A stretch of 64,000 nucleotides of DNA, from assembly GCA_016617855.1 (NCBI GenBank), contig JAECUM010093662.1, positions 62,001 through 126,000 on the forward strand, read 5' to 3'. Shown here piece after piece: positions 22,975 to 35,943 of this stretch. The position numbers and the translations under genes are program-made. The number at the start of each line of letters is the position of its first letter. Positions within the stretch are counted from its first letter, which is position 1. The notes beneath the pieces are model-generated. The model saw nothing but the letters and a program-made list of their open reading frames with translations, did no database searches and was not told the origin of the DNA. Source of the stretch: Megalonaias nervosa. Taxonomy: Eukaryota > Mollusca > Bivalvia > Unionida > Unionidae.

Positions 22975-23695
22975 TTTTAAACCAGTAGACCTCATGCTGA
23001 AAACCTCAAAGCGGAGGTCATTATGATGTATTTTAAACCAGTAAACATCATCATGACAACCTCAAATTGGAGGTCAGTATGGTGTATTTTAAACCAGTAA
23101 ACCTCATGCTGACAGCCTCAAAGTGAGGTCAACATAAAGTATTTTAAACCTATAAACCTCATACTGACAGTCTCAATGTTGGGGTCAGTATGATGTATTT
23201 TTAACCAGTAAACACCATATATACAGTCTCAAAGTGGAGGTCAATGCAATGTATTTAAACCAGTAAACCTCATATTGACAATCTCAGAGTGGAGAGGTCA
23301 ATATGATGCTTTTAAACCAGTAAATCTCATCCTGACATCCTCAGAGTGGTGGTCAATATGCTGTATTTTAAGCCAGTAAACCTCTTAATTACAGCCTCAA
23401 AGTGGATGTTTATATGAGGTATTTTAAACCAGTAAACCTCACCCTGACAGCCTCTAAGTGGAGGTCAATATGATGTTTTAAACCAGTAAACTTCATCCTA
23501 ACAGCCTCAGAGTGGTGGTCAATATGCTGTATTTTAAACCAGTAAACCTCATATGGACAGCCTCAAAATGGAGGTCAATATGATGTTTTTAAACCAGTCA
23601 ACCTCATCCTGACAGCCTCAGAGTGGAGGTCAATATGCTGTTTTTAAAACCAGTAAACCTCATCCTGACAGTCTCAAAGTAGAGGTCAGTATCAT
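22975..23695. repeat. About 56-bp minisatellite, about 13 units
   Basis: Units of TTTTAAACCAGTAAACCTCA then a CTGACAGCCTCAAAGTGGAG stretch and GTCAATATGATG, with 55-60 bp spacing and many substitutions. Each unit contains AACCTC and GAGGTC words that pair imperfectly. Confidence 0.92.
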
Positions 23696-24129
23696 AGGGT
23701 CACTTTTTCATAAAACTTTATATTGAACAAAAGAAAGGTCAATAGTTGTTTCAATGCATGATTTAATGCACGATCTTGAAATTCAACTTGTTTATGTACA
23801 ATGAAAATGCCATTTCAGCTGTATCATACCATAAAATAAGCTATGATGTCATAAAGGTATGACATCATGTGATGTGTATATTTAATCTGCATTTTTTGTT
23901 GGTTTATTATTTTATTATATGCTGTGGATCTAAAGTTGTATCTTGTAGCTGACTTCATCCAAAGTCAAGTTCATTGTGTACCTGTCCAAAATGATTGATT
24001 TTATTTCTTTAAACTAGTGTACTAAGCTAGTGTATGAGATATTAATTTCTCAAAAATACTTCTGAATACTTTTGTTTTGAAATTTAAATTCATTTGTTTC
24101 TGAGTTTTCTAAGTCTCAGGTAATATTTT

Positions 24130-25930
24130 ACATATCTGAGAAATCTATATTGAAACTGACAAGCTTTCACATTGCCATAATGTCATCGAAAATGGAGAAC
24201 TTTATTTTAAATCCTACCCAGGAACAATTAGAGTCCTTGAAAAAGGATGAATTGCTCCAGCTTGCCAGACAATATGACCATCCTGAGGTGAAGGCTTCTT
24301 TAATTAAGCAAGAAATAAAAATATTTTGGTTCAGTATTTGGTAGGAATGAATATTTTTGGATAAACGTTTTTTGGGTTTGATTACCAGTAGCAAGTCTCC
24401 ATCTGGCTCTAATTTGCAAGTTACGGAATTGAAATTAAAATATAAGAATAAAAGGGAAATAAGAAAGCTTGAGCTTCAAAAAAGAAAGACAAATGCAATT
24501 AAAGAAAAAGGAAAAAGAGAGGCAAATGCATTAGGGAAAGAGGAGAGAAAGAGACATATGCAATTACAGAAAGAAAACAAATGCAATTAGATAAAGAAGA
24601 AAGAGAAAGAAAGAGAGAGAAGATAGGTGAATGCAATTAGAGAAAGAAAAAAGAGAGTGAGAATGAGCAATGCTGGTGCAGAGAGAAAAAGAAAAGTAAG
24701 AAAGGGAATTTCAAGTTAGAGTAAAAGACTTAGAGCTGGCAAGTGAAAAGCACATCCCCACTTTACACACAAGTTCAGGTTTAGATGTTATCAGAAACAT
24801 CTAGTAAGCACTTTTCAAGAATAAGAAGCAAATCAATATTTTCTTCATTTTGAGAAAATTGCAGAAAGTTTGAAATTGTCAAAAGTGCATTGGGCTCTAT
24901 TACTATAAAGTGTACTTATTGGCAAAGCTCATGATATTTACATTTCAATGTCACTACTGCAGAGTGCTGATTATTATGTGGTTAAGGAATATATCTTGAA
25001 GGGTTATGAGTTGGTACCTGAGTCATATTGGCAAAGCTATTTCAGTCTAATATGAGCATTTCTAAATCTCAACCTGGCAAAACATTTATGAATCAAGTTC
25101 TGATAAGACTGATCCGAAACCCTTATCTCTTCTTACGTGTACTTACTGCAGGAAGAAAGCGCATGTTATTTCTTATTGCTACACATTGAAATATATGCAA
25201 CAGAATCAAGACAGTCATGGTCATGCATTGAAAGCAATACATTTGTTGGGTCAAACAACCATAGTCTGATTTTATTATGGAGAATTATGAACCATTCATG
25301 CTGAATAGTTCTATATCACTAATGGGTTATTCTGCCAATCCTATCCCTATTAAGAGTTTAAAGGACACAAAAGCTTCTCATGTGTTTTATTATCAGGTAC
25401 TTTGCCTTTTTCTGAGAAGTCTTCTTCTACTGTGAGTGTTCTTATTCAGGGAGTAGAGTGCTGATTTGTTAATGTTCCTATCCACTGAGTACATTTCATC
25501 ATCAGACATAGTCTCAGGATCTGATGACAGTCGGAACAGTGATGTCTTTACCCATTGAGGGTATTTATTTATTACTAGGCAATGAAACAGCTGAAGAAAA
25601 GGTTGTGGTTAATCCGATTGTAACTGACAAGCCTTTTTTGGATGAGAAAGTTGATCCTATTGAAAAAGAAATCCCTGATTTATACCCAGTTTGTGCAGTT
25701 ACTAGACTTATGGCAAAAAAAGCTCTTGAGAATGTTGATCAGGAAAGTATTCCTTTTGCTGACACATGTATTGGTCAGACTTTTGATGAGGTCACTTTTG
25801 CTTCTTGTATTGATCAATCAACAGGTACTGATCACAGTGATCCTCTTTTAACTACTCTGTCACTTTATTCTAATCAGGGTGACAAATGACAATCATTTGT
25901 CATCGAATGAGAAAAAGATCTCGAATTAAC
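24130..25930 (+). pseudogene. Fragment of a Gmr1-like LTR retrotransposon (gag and protease)
   Basis: A plus-strand relative of the element at 56587-63239, truncated at both ends. The gag start (24180-24344) carries a SAP-like helix-loop-helix block, TQEQLESLKKDELLQLARQY. It is followed by a Lys/Glu/Arg-rich coiled-coil region broken into several frames (24357-24720). The protease region (about 25280-25890) retains GIYLLLGN, but its active-site Asp-Thr-Gly has become Asp-Thr-Lys. Between them much of gag is deleted or scrambled. There is no integrase, RT or LTR. It would have encoded capsid and protease for particle assembly; it is dead. An early frame offset is shared with the other copy. 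Confidence 0.85.
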
Positions 25931-25934
25931 ACAA

Positions 25935-26270
25935 ATCACATAATGTCCAATCAGCCAATGAAAAACTGTATCTCATAGGAATTGAATAATAAACCAATAC
26001 ATTGATTATTAAGGTGTGCTGTGGTGGTAGCAGTAATGGTGATGAAAGGATGGTGTTGATGGAGATACTGGTGCTGCATGGTAGTGGTGATGACATGGTA
26101 TGGTTGTGGTAAATTATTTCATATCACTGTATCATAAACACTGGTACAGTTCATGACTTTTTATACATACAAATATATTGATAAATAACAAGTATAAATG
26201 CATTCACACTGTGCAGCAGGTACAGTCTATTTTACAGTACCAAATTTTGTATTTCTGAATTGCAAGTGTG
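25935..26270. other. No gene seen
   Basis: Sequence rich in GTGGTGATG-type words (26020-26110) with no coding signal. Confidence 0.4.
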
Positions 26271-26274
26271 TACA

Positions 26275-26420
26275 GCAGTGTGGTATAGAGGTTAGTCTTT
26301 TAAACCTGGAGACATGGGATCAAAACCATGATGGGCACTCCCATGCCTTAAAATGACAACAACCACCACCACTACTGCCACTGGTTCAGAAAGACCTATG
26401 TGCCCACAGGTAAATGGGAA
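26275..26420 (+). mobile_element. Possible tRNA-headed SINE fragment
   Basis: GTGTGGTATAGAGGTTAGTC and, about 25 bases on, ATGGGATCAAAACCATG look like degenerate A-box and T-arm segments. No family match elsewhere in the window and no target duplication. Confidence 0.35.
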
Positions 26421-26870
26421 TTTATACCATTGTAATTCATATATAACAAAAATGTACTGTACATTTTCTTGAAAAATATGCCAGTGCTTTATTTATTTTT
26501 GCCCATAGTAACCTTTTTATCACTTATTGAATTTAATTTCTGAGCTATTCAAATCAGACAAAAAATATGGCTGAAATTTTATTTATAATATCTCACCTAC
26601 ATTAAGCACAAGGGGCAACCATGTGAAACTTTTAATAGCAGAGATAACTTTTTACTGGTTTGAAAGTTTTACATAAAAATTTGTCAATTTTGTTTTATAA
26701 GAATGGGATGGGCCCTTATAACAGAAACATCTCCATCTTCATTAATCATCCTAACTACAAAATAGAGGTGTTTAATGAGTCTATGAGCATTCATGTAACT
26801 ACGTAGATAACTGAGGAACACAAGGTAGATTAGTTTCACAAAGTTAATTGTGTCACCATCTATAAATTAC

Positions 26871-26872
<2 letters not shown>

Positions 26873-26919
<47 letters not shown>

Positions 26920-26921
26920 TA
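26873..26921. repeat. (ATT)n microsatellite
   Basis: About 16 uninterrupted ATT triplets. Confidence 0.97.
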
Positions 26922-27589
26922 TCATGAAGAATGAAGCTAAATTAAATAAATCCAATTAAGTTTAGGCAGTCTAGTTTCATGTTTAAGAGCTGTAAAAAAT
27001 GCAATATCATTGATGATGATGATGATGAAAGCATTTGATGATGGTGATGATGATGATGATAACCCACAATGATAATGAGGATGAAGAATATGGTTGTAAT
27101 AGTTGTAATGATGATGTTGTGGTATTAATTGTGACACCTGAAGTCACAATGGAGTTTGCAAGTTTAGAGTCTACATACATATCTATTAGTTGTCTATGAC
27201 GACATAAGTGCATATTTTTTATTAATTAATTGCAAGAGAATATTTTAGAGAGCATAAAAAGAAATTTTACCAAATCAAACCCAAGTGGAATGGTGCTCTG
27301 CTCTGTAACTGCTGTTGTTGCTGTTGTTATGACGATGATGAGTTCTAAAATGAAAAAAGAAGACTTGTACAAAAACTGTGGGAAGATAAAACCTTCCAAA
27401 AAACATGATGTACCACAATAAAAAAAGATCAAAGGTAAATATCTTAACATTCTGTAAAATGTGCCCCCAAAACTATAATAAAAAGCTAAAACATACAAAA
27501 CCCTTAAAATACATGATCAAAATTTGTTATACAATCCGCATTCCATCAAAAAAAATTTCTTTGTTTTTATATTGTCATAAAGATTTTGC

Positions 27590-27845
27590 ATTGGGTTGAC
27601 ATCAAAAGATGGTGTACATAATCATAAAGATTCTGTTTGGGATGACATCAAAAGATGGTGTACATCATCATAAAGATTCTGTTTGGGTTGACATCAAAAG
27701 ATGGTGTGCATCATTATAAAGATTCTGCATTGGGTTGACATCAAATGATGGTTTACATCATCATAATGATTCTGCATTGGGTTGATATCAAAAGATGGTG
27801 TGCATCATCATAAAGATTCTGTTTGGGCTGACATTAAAAGATGGC
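27590..27845. repeat. 46-bp minisatellite, about 5.5 units
   Basis: GACATCAAAAGATGGTGTAC then ATCATCATAAAGATTCTG, repeated every 46-47 bp with few changes. Confidence 0.92.
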
Positions 27846-27957
27846 AGTGGTGATGACAATGACAATGATGAAGATGATGCTAATTTTGAAATACAACCAT
27901 TGCAAATTTGTGTTTTGGTGACAGATGCTTACTGGATAAATTAAAATATATCTTCAT

Positions 27958-28149
27958 AGGGGCTCTGGGTGTCTGAGTGGTCTGAGGTGCTCACTGACAT
28001 CTCACCTCTCTCCACATGGGTTCGAATCTCAGGCCTAGCCAACGAGGGTATATGAGAAAGCTTGCCATTAGTTTCCCCTGGGTCACTGGTTCTTCCCTGG
28101 GGGTTTATTGGTTCTATCTTCACAAGATATGCTGGCTGCCATTTATAAT
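27958..28149 (+). mobile_element. tRNA-derived SINE, family 1, 3'-truncated
   Basis: Head and body match the copies at 916 and 12992: TGTCTGAGTGGTCTGAGG, GGTTCGAATCTCAGG and GAGAAAGCTTGCCA. The GTGCTGAAAAATGG tail is replaced by unrelated sequence after about 28149. Confidence 0.85.
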
Positions 28150-28894
28150 GATGCTAAGCGCACAAGAACATCTTGATATAAGTAAGAGATGTTTAAACAG
28201 CAAATGTGCAGAAAGGGAATTTATGTAAATGCAATGCATAACAGGAAACTGTTGCCCAGATTTACAGTCTTGACATTTTTGATATGCGCAAACCAATTTA
28301 ATCTAACCTTGTAAGTGCAGATAATAAATATTTCATTACTGACTGAAGTTTGAATCATGATTACAATGGTATTAATTATCAATTCCAGACAAGAATGATG
28401 GTGGTAATAAAGAAAACTGGTCATGATAAGACAAAAAAGTCATGACTATTTTATTTTCAACAAATATGGAATGATAAAGAATTATACAGCAAGTTGTGCA
28501 GCATGGACTGTTATAAACTGGTCTATCAAGCCTGGATCTCTTGGGCACATAGTATTAATTCTATGGAAAACTGGGTCCCAGTCTAGAAATGGTGAACATG
28601 AAAAAAAGAGTATGTACAGATTTGGAGGGTTATGACTGATTGATAACGAAAATTTAAGTAAAAAGAATCCCCTGGGAGCTTATCATATATGTAACTGAAA
28701 ATAAAACCCCAGAGACAATGGTCTATTGATATAATTTAAGTCTTTTTTTTGAGATGTGACTTAAGACCACTTAGTATTGAAAACAGTCCCAATCAGAGGA
28801 AAAAGGGCAGGGGGGGTATATGGCATGGGCCTCAACCCCTAAGGGGCCTCAGTTTTTACCATCTATTTTTAAATCTCTTTTTAAATACTTTCAC

Positions 28895-29234
28895 TGGACT
28901 GCTTGGTGGCTTAATGGTTATAGCGTCTGCCTCAGATGTGGGAGGTCGTGGGTTCAAACCCCCATCAAGTCATATCAAAGACTTATAAGAAATGGTACTA
29001 ATAGCTGCCTTGCTAGGCACTCAGCATTAAGAATTTATTGTTAGGACCGGTTGGCCTGGTGTCAGAATAATGTGACTGGGTGGGACATCATGCACCATGT
29101 ATATGGCTTGATGCTCCAGTGTTAGACATCACTATAAACTGCTACACTGCAGACATCATAGTGATATGACTGAAAAATTTTTCAAGCTACAGTACGTAAA
29201 AAATCCAAATCACACACACACACACACACACACA
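28895..29234 (+). mobile_element. tRNA-derived SINE, family 2 (V-SINE/RUDI-like), copy 1
   Basis: The head has TGGTGGCTTAATGG (A-box-like) and GGTTCAAACCC (B-box-like). The body includes GGCACTCAGCATTAAGA, ATAATGTGACTGGGTGGG, GATGCTCCAGTG and CACTATAAACTGC. The end is a (CA)n run. The copy at 48795-49128 has the same order. It resembles the mollusc RUDI/V-SINE elements from memory; an alignment would be needed to fix the family. Confidence 0.85.
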
Positions 29235-29330
29235 CTCTCATTGTGTACTTAGTTGTTTTTTTAAATCATTATATAGTAAATTATATGGGTTTGTTCTGAT
29301 GTTTGATTCATTTCCAGATCTCAATGTAAC

Positions 29331-29698
29331 CAGGGCTTAGGGGCCTCAAAGTCTCTAAGCGGTCACAGCATCTCTCAGCTTCTGAAGGGGCCTATTTGAA
29401 AGTAGCACCAGATTCTTTCGATGCGGAATTGGAAACACACTTTTCAAAGAAATGTAGATCAAAAAAATTCCTTGGCTCATAGTTTTCTCCACAAAGAATC
29501 TTGCATTACGAATGGGTTTAAACTGGGTCTCAAATACATGGCCCATGAGCCGCATGCAGCCTGCCAAGCCGTATCATGTGGTCTGCAAAATGATTGGCGT
29601 CACAAGGTGTCATGAGAGACAACAAAGGTGGTGCGGCCCCAGGGCCATCGAAAATGTCCTCATGCAACCCTCAGGGTGGTTTGAGTTTGAGACCCCTG
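29331..29698 (-). mobile_element. Probable hAT-type DNA transposon relic
   Basis: Read on the minus strand, the element starts CAGGGGTCTCAAACTCAAAC, a terminus typical of hAT elements. The opposite end (29331) reads CAGGGCTTAGGGGCCTCAAA, a poorer inverted match. No clean 8-bp target duplication was found, so the left boundary is uncertain. No transposase domain could be recognised. Confidence 0.5.
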
Positions 29699-30054
29699 GT
29701 CTAAAATGTGAGATATAGGTTTGATCAGGAATTTTTAGAAATTTAAAGTCATTGAATTTTTAATAAGAAGGTGTTTCTAAATGTGTATCATGAGAGTTGA
29801 ATTAGTACTGTAAATCTTCTAAGACGGTTCCACTGAATGTAAAATATTAAGATACAGGTACACTGATACTGCATGCATCACATGATATGACCTGGTCTTA
29901 ACAAAGTTCAAGAGCAGATTAGGTGGGGCAATTGCTGAGTATGCATGTGTGTGTGCGTTTTCAAGATGTGATAACAAGAGTCTTGTGAATGGCCATTATA
30001 TGCCTGACTGTTTAATAGTCCTCTATGCAGGCACCTAACACAAAAAACTTATTG

Positions 30055-30375
30055 AGTAGAAAAGATTCTTTTCTTCACACTTGCATGACTGTAACCTCTG
30101 ACCTTAAACTTGGAATTCCTAAGTGCAAGCCATTCACTAAGTCTGGTCATTGAACTTACACTAGAACAAAAGCAATTCTGCAAAACCCATTTTTGTCCGA
30201 GTCACAATGACCATAATCTTTGACTTGATCCTAAAGTCAGCAGGCCTCTTCCATAAGTTAAGAAAAAGTCCTCCACAAATTTTGATCACAGTAGACCCTC
30301 TAGACCATTTTTATTTGGCAACAGCATTTCAGTCACACTGTCCTTGACTTTTGACCTTTTGCTCCAAAATAAAAC
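30055..30375 (+). repeat. Dispersed TGACCTTGACCT-type repeat, about 3 tandem units
   Basis: Each unit of roughly 135 bp carries an ACCATTTTT(C/G)TT-like segment, then a (T)GACCTTTGACC-like word, a CCAAAATCA(A)TAGGC-like segment and a CAAGTTTGGT-like segment. Here the units are strongly diverged. Confidence 0.65.
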
Positions 30376-30526
30376 AGGCGTCTTTCTTTCTTACTTTGTA
30401 AATCATCCATTAACTGTTGTAATGTCATGAACTGTAATTTTTGTGTATAAATTATTCTTGTTTTAGTTGCATTAACCTTATGCTATCTTTCCACCTCAAC
30501 TCCATCTTATGGTGGGAATAATGCCC

Positions 30527-30665
30527 CAGCAGATCTGGGTCTGGGCAGTTTGTTAGAAGTAATCAGCAGAACAAACAACACGGGCCCTGATCTGCAGGCA
30601 CATTATACCAAGGCAGATCAGGATCTTTGTTTGCAGTTTGACTTCACTTATAAGCAAGTATATAT
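30527..30665 (+). repeat. Dispersed repeat, copy 2
   Basis: Matches 3745-3895 over about 140 bp, including GCAGATCTGG, AGTAATCAGCAGAACAAACA and TAAGCAAGTATATA. Confidence 0.7.
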
Positions 30666-30669
30666 GGTA

Positions 30670-31375
30670 TTAATAATGGTAATGGTATTATAAGAGGTGA
30701 GGATGAAGCATTAAAGTCATGTAGTTATGCCTGATGCTTACACAAGTGATCAGGACTAAGTAAAATCCCAGGGTACAATAGGGTCCAGATACATTTGTAA
30801 CATATCAGGCATAACACATACTGCACTTAGAAGTTTTTAATTTGGGTACATTTTGGGACAATTATCATTAACAGTATGCCCATCTTGTGTAACTGCATAC
30901 TAAAGGAATTAGCTCCCAATTGTCTATGGTGAGAGCTCTCCATTTTGGAGGTGCATTGCCTCTCCCAATATGGTTGTGCTAAAAAAATGCATGTGAAAGA
31001 TTTATTTTTGCAACTGATTTAATCCATTAGGTTAAATTGCAGTGAGAGGATGAAACATGTACACATGTAATTTCTGAAAAAGTCAATATGTTTTAGGTGG
31101 ATTTTAGCAGCCACTCCCATGCTACATGCTAGGATCAAGAAAACATGCAGAATGTAAATTTATTCTGTGATTGTGACCTAAAAGAGGCACTTTATGCATG
31201 ACATTATGTTGAAAGCAAATTACTATATCTAAATTTCTATGCATGATATTCAAGGACCTAACAAGAATAGTTTTCAATGATCTTAATGATGCAATCAAAG
31301 TAAATAGAATTTAAACACGATTAATCATGAACAGCACACAATAAACCCACCCCATGTTTCATAGTCCTCTATGTA
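30670..31375. other. No gene seen
   Basis: AT-rich spacer with no recognised feature. Confidence 0.4.
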
Positions 31376-31379
31376 GATA

Positions 31380-31725
31380 ACTGAAATATTTGTGCAGAAA
31401 CCACTCTTCTTCTTCTGTCACACTGACCTTGATATTTGACCTATATGACCCCCAAATCAATAGGCTTCTTCATTACTCCAAATATTTGCCTTCTACTAAG
31501 TTTGATCCATGTTTGTGATGTGGAATTAATGTTATTCTGTAGACTCTTTCATTCACGGTAATCTTGACCTTTGAACTTTTGACCCCAAAATCAACAGCAT
31601 TCTTCATACTCAAAGTGCAACCCATCCAAAATGTATGGTAAATGTAGATTAGACAAGTCAAGTTATCATACAAAAGTAAAAACTGATAACAAACGGATGG
31701 ACAGATAGACAAATGACATCATATT
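31380..31725 (+). repeat. Dispersed TGACCTTGACCT-type repeat, about 2 units plus tail
   Basis: Contains CACTGACCTTGATATTTGACC, CCAAATCAATAGGCTTCTTC, then ATCTTGACCTTTGAAC and CCCAAAATCAACAGC. It ends with GGATGGACAGATAGACAAA, the usual end of this family. Confidence 0.75.
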
Positions 31726-31739
31726 ACTTATCGTAGGTG

Positions 31740-33215
31740 TATAAAAAAATGAGCTAGACATGAAATAAAAAAACAAATCTAAAGAGAGGCAGAATTTATG
31801 GCAATTATGCAAACTCCCTACAAAAAAGTTACTTTGATTTATTAGAGCATTAGAACTCTGGTATCATTATAAGAAAACATATCCTGATTTAGGCTGCAAA
31901 ATAAGAAACAAATTTCAAAAGATCAGCTTTAATGTCCATCAGACAAAGATGAATTGGTAGTAAAAGGTTATAGGCAAGCATGAAATCCTAAAGACCTAAT
32001 GATGAAGCTATTTAATTAGCAGTAGAATGAGAATCAATTGAAAACTGATGTTAGGAGACACTTGTGTACACGATGGAAATAACTCATGGGGCCAAAAACG
32101 ATGTAGTTTAGCTGGGGGTACAAGCATCACTGTGCAACTTCCAATAACACTAGTGACTTGCTAACTCACAAAAAAGATATGATGGGTTTAAAGAATTAAG
32201 AAAGAGAAGCTAGACTATTACAATGTTGGCAGACGGGAAGGATGAGTGGAGGTGGATGAAGGGGTAAAATGTTTTGGACTTAACAAGGGCAATAACTTCA
32301 ATGTTATGGATGCAGTGATACTGTATATAGGAAAACTTACAGTACAAAAGCAAAATTCTAAGAAGAGCCATGTAGTTAGTTTTGATCATATTCAAGTAAA
32401 TCATCCACAATCCAATAAACAGGAAAACTATCCATGATAAAGTGCCATGCCCAAAGACACACCATGGTAACTGACCCAGCCTGATATGATGATAGAAGTC
32501 CAACCAACACCCTTTACAAGTCTGACAAGCTAACCACCAAGTCACTGTCATTCCTGCCTCCATTATTTGCCTCTTGCATGATGCAGGAGAGCATATCAGG
32601 CCCTTTCTACATCCCCAAGCTCCTCTTAGAGTGTCCTTCTTTTAGTCGTTTTGTCGGCCTAATTGTCTTCATCCCCCCCCCCCCAATAAGATGGATCTAT
32701 CAAATTTTATTTACAGTACCAGAACAATATAACAAATACAAAAGCATTCCAAATGAAATGTTTGTTCTAGATTAATTTAGAAATTACTAAAACTATTTTG
32801 TAAGGTTAAGTAAAGGTTTTATTGGCTTTGTTTGAACAGTAGAGCAGGCATATCTTGCAAAACTTAATAAAAATTACTGTCAGAATATTATATAGGGTGA
32901 AAAGTAAGATCACAGTTGTTTGAAAAATGCTAAAAAGACCCACTTAAAGTGAGATTTAGTGATGTTTAAACTATTTCACAAGAAAGACAGGATATCACCG
33001 ATTTTATTAGAAAGCTGATATATTTTTTTAACTTTGCTGCTAAATTCAAGGAGCCATCAACTGATTAAAATCATGATATTCTAAAGCTATACTGCATAAA
33101 CAAGAGTCCATTGATGGGACTGATGTTTTAATTGACAAAAGAATTTCAACAAATCCAATAAATGACCATTTCTTCTTTTTAAATGCTTAGTAATGAAACC
33201 ATCTATGACAGTTTT
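31740..33215. other. No gene seen
   Basis: AT-rich stretch. A 117-codon minus-strand frame at 32210-32563 has no recognisable domain. A 12-C run lies at about 32673. Confidence 0.4.
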
Positions 33216-33219
33216 GAGC

Positions 33220-33540
33220 GCAAGCAAGATTTTCAAATTGGTGGCTGCGGCAGGCATACTGGATGTATGATCAACACTAATTTCATTTATGATGAACTAG
33301 ACATCATCAGAAGTATCCTGGTGAAAACCTCATGCTGAAAAGACATTCCTTTCTGGAGAAGTAGTCATAACAAGATTTTCAAGATGGCTGTCAAACTGGA
33401 ACCAACATCATGAGAAGTCTTATGGTGAAAATCCAATCTTGACATGCCTATCCAATCAGATGAGATAAAAAGATTTTCAAGGTGGCCATACTGGATGTCT
33501 GAGTGGCACCATTTTCATTTAGGACCATCTAGTCCTTGGT
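33220..33540 (+). repeat. Dispersed repeat family, copy 1 (GATTTTCAAGATGGC type)
   Basis: Internally repetitive. GATTTTCAA(A/G)(A/G)TGGC, CATACTGGATGT, CACCATTTTCATTTAGGACC and GAAGTC...TGGTGAAAA segments recur about every 110 bp. The same words in the same order occur at 63570-63950. Confidence 0.7.
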
Positions 33541-33563
33541 GTGTGTGTGTGTGTGTGTGTGTG
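33539..33563. repeat. (GT)n microsatellite
   Basis: About 12 GT pairs. Confidence 0.95.
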
Positions 33564-33564
33564 A

Positions 33565-34870
33565 TTTTTCATGGCAATCCTCCAATAAGTTTAAAAAGAG
33601 TAGCAATTAGGATTATCTGAGGCAACACTGGATCTTTTTTTTTTCACCAGAATACATCACTACAAGTTGTCACCTAAGTTTCTTGGTATGCATCAAGCAA
33701 CCCAACATGCAATGAACATATTAGACTTGTAGTTCCCACACTTTCAGTAACAAGAGCTGCCAAGTTTTTTCTTGGAAAATATTTTTTTTCTTTTCAAAGA
33801 TTCACTTATGACCCTCAATTTACAAAAGCATCAACATTTTGACATAGAAAACATGTACTTTTAAAATAAAAATTTGGTTTCTAATTTGAGACTCATACAA
33901 TACAAGTTTCAACCCGAATTAGATATCAGATTATGTATTAAAACACATGATAAAGCATTAGCAACAGGTGTAAAAGAAATTAAACAAATATAGCTGTGTA
34001 TATACATCATTTGAATTGTACAAGATACCCATGTTACCATTTAATACACTGTTTTCCCTGCATACTGTCTTGGATAAAGAAATAATAATAAACAAATGAA
34101 GGGACTTCTGTTTTTTCTAATCTTTCTTAATTATAATTACTTGTCATAAATCAAGACAGCAATATGACCCAATAAAAGGGTTTTGTTTTTGAGAATAAAA
34201 CCATATCTCCCCATGTCCACAGCCCACCAATCTTTGAAACAATAACTTTCTCTAGTGACACTGGTACTTGACAAGGAAATGAGGATACATCTGACATATG
34301 GCCAGAAACTCTAATCAGCTTTTCTACATAACAATACAAATAAGCTTACTGAATTTCATTTGTCTGCCTCAAGCAATGTTTATGTAATTATGTTTAGCAG
34401 GAGCTTGTCAAAAAAGGTATCGGTATAAGGGCACAATATTTTAAATCTGTAAAACAAATTGCAAAAATGGCCTGAAAATCAAATCAGACCATTGAAATAT
34501 TGATACAAAAATGTCTATTAGATTTCATGATCTATGACAAGTGAATCTTGCTTAATCATGCTTACAAGTTAGCATACCAAACTTCTGTCTATGTCAAGTA
34601 GTTTTTACAGAAATGTCACAATGTTTCTGGAAAAAATGTCCAGGTCAAATGTTTTCAAAAAAGTATTAACAAAACTGGAAAAATAAAGTCACAGTCAACA
34701 GATGCTAGTAAGTAATTTGGTATCTAAATATCAAATTTGGTCTGGTTTGACTGAATAGATTTTAGCTTACAAGAAAGTGTAGCAGAGAGCTCAAAAACAA
34801 TTTCTCTCTTGGCAGGAGGGGAGGCATAACAAAGGTCATCATATTTATTAAAGTTTTAAACATTTACATA
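33565..34870. other. No gene seen
   Basis: AT-rich spacer without coding or repeat boundaries I can define. Confidence 0.4.
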
Positions 34871-34884
34871 AGTATTACAATAAT

Positions 34885-34985
34885 TTCATTTAAATGCATG
34901 CAAAAATAATTTCATTTGAATGCTTGCTTACAGTGATTCACATCTGAATGCTTGCTTACAATGAATCTCATTGAAATGCTTGCTT
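34885..34985. repeat. Short tandem repeat, about 33 bp, 3 units
   Basis: ATTTGAATGCTTGCTTACA recurs three times with changes. Confidence 0.75.
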
Positions 34986-35169
34986 ATTGACTCAAATAAA
35001 TTTAACAAAAATGATTATTTTTGTAAGCACGGACATTTGTGATTGGGTCTTTTTTTCTTGTCATCTTATTGAACTCATGAACAGTCTCAATGGCTGCTTC
35101 TGCTAATCCCAATGCATGCAATGACTGTTCTAACTTTCTCTTTTGTTGTCAACAATATTAAATAGCTTT

Positions 35170-35815
35170 AGATGCCAAAATCAATTTGAGATACTTCTGC
35201 CATACTAAAACACTTGCCAAAGTCAATTTGTGATGCTTTAGCCACTCTAAAACACTTGCCAAAATTAATTTGAGATGCTTTAGCCACAGCAAAACACTTG
35301 CCAAACTCAATTTGGGATACTTTTGCCACTCCAAAACACTTGCCAAAGTTAATTTGTGATAATTTAGCCACACCAAAATACTTGCCAAAATCAATTTGCG
35401 ATACTTTAACCACACAAAAGCACTTGTCAAAATCAATTTGGGATACTTCTGCCACACAAAACACTTGTCAAAATCAATTTGGGATACTTCTGCCACACCA
35501 AAACACTTGTCAAAATAATTTTGGGACACTTGAGCCACACCAAAATACTTACCAAAATCAATTTGGCATACTTCTGCCACACCAAAAAAACACTTGTCAA
35601 AATCAATTTGGGATACTTTTGCCACACCAAAACACTTGCCAAAATTAATTTGGGATGCTTTTGCCACTCCAAAACACTTACCAAACTCAATCTTGGATAC
35701 TTCTGACACTCTAAAACACTTGCCAAAATTAATTTGGGATAGTTTATCCACACTAAAACACTTGCCAAAATCAATTTGGGATACATTTGCCATGCTAAAA
35801 CACTTGCTTTCTAAT
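35170..35815. repeat. 42-bp minisatellite, about 15 units
   Basis: CAAAATCAATTTGGGATACT then TTTGCCACACCAAAACACTTGC repeats. The 14-codon period keeps frames open on both strands (up to 237 codons on minus). There is no signal of coding beyond that. Confidence 0.95.
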
Positions 35816-35943
35816 CTCATCTCTGCACCTTTCATAAGGATAAAGCCAATCCTGAATGTTGCTTGTGACACATGCAGGTGGGCATTCCTTATCCTTTACA
35901 GGGAATTATATATTATTGGTTGAGTACAGCTAATTTTTAACTG

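Noticed and set aside
29331..29345. Left terminus of the hAT relic as certain
   Set aside because: The inverted match to the right end is poor and the 8-bp flanks do not agree, so only the right end is trusted.
35158..35871. 237-codon minus-strand frame with 14-residue repeats
   Set aside because: The 42-bp array explains it. Plus-strand frames are equally open over the same region.
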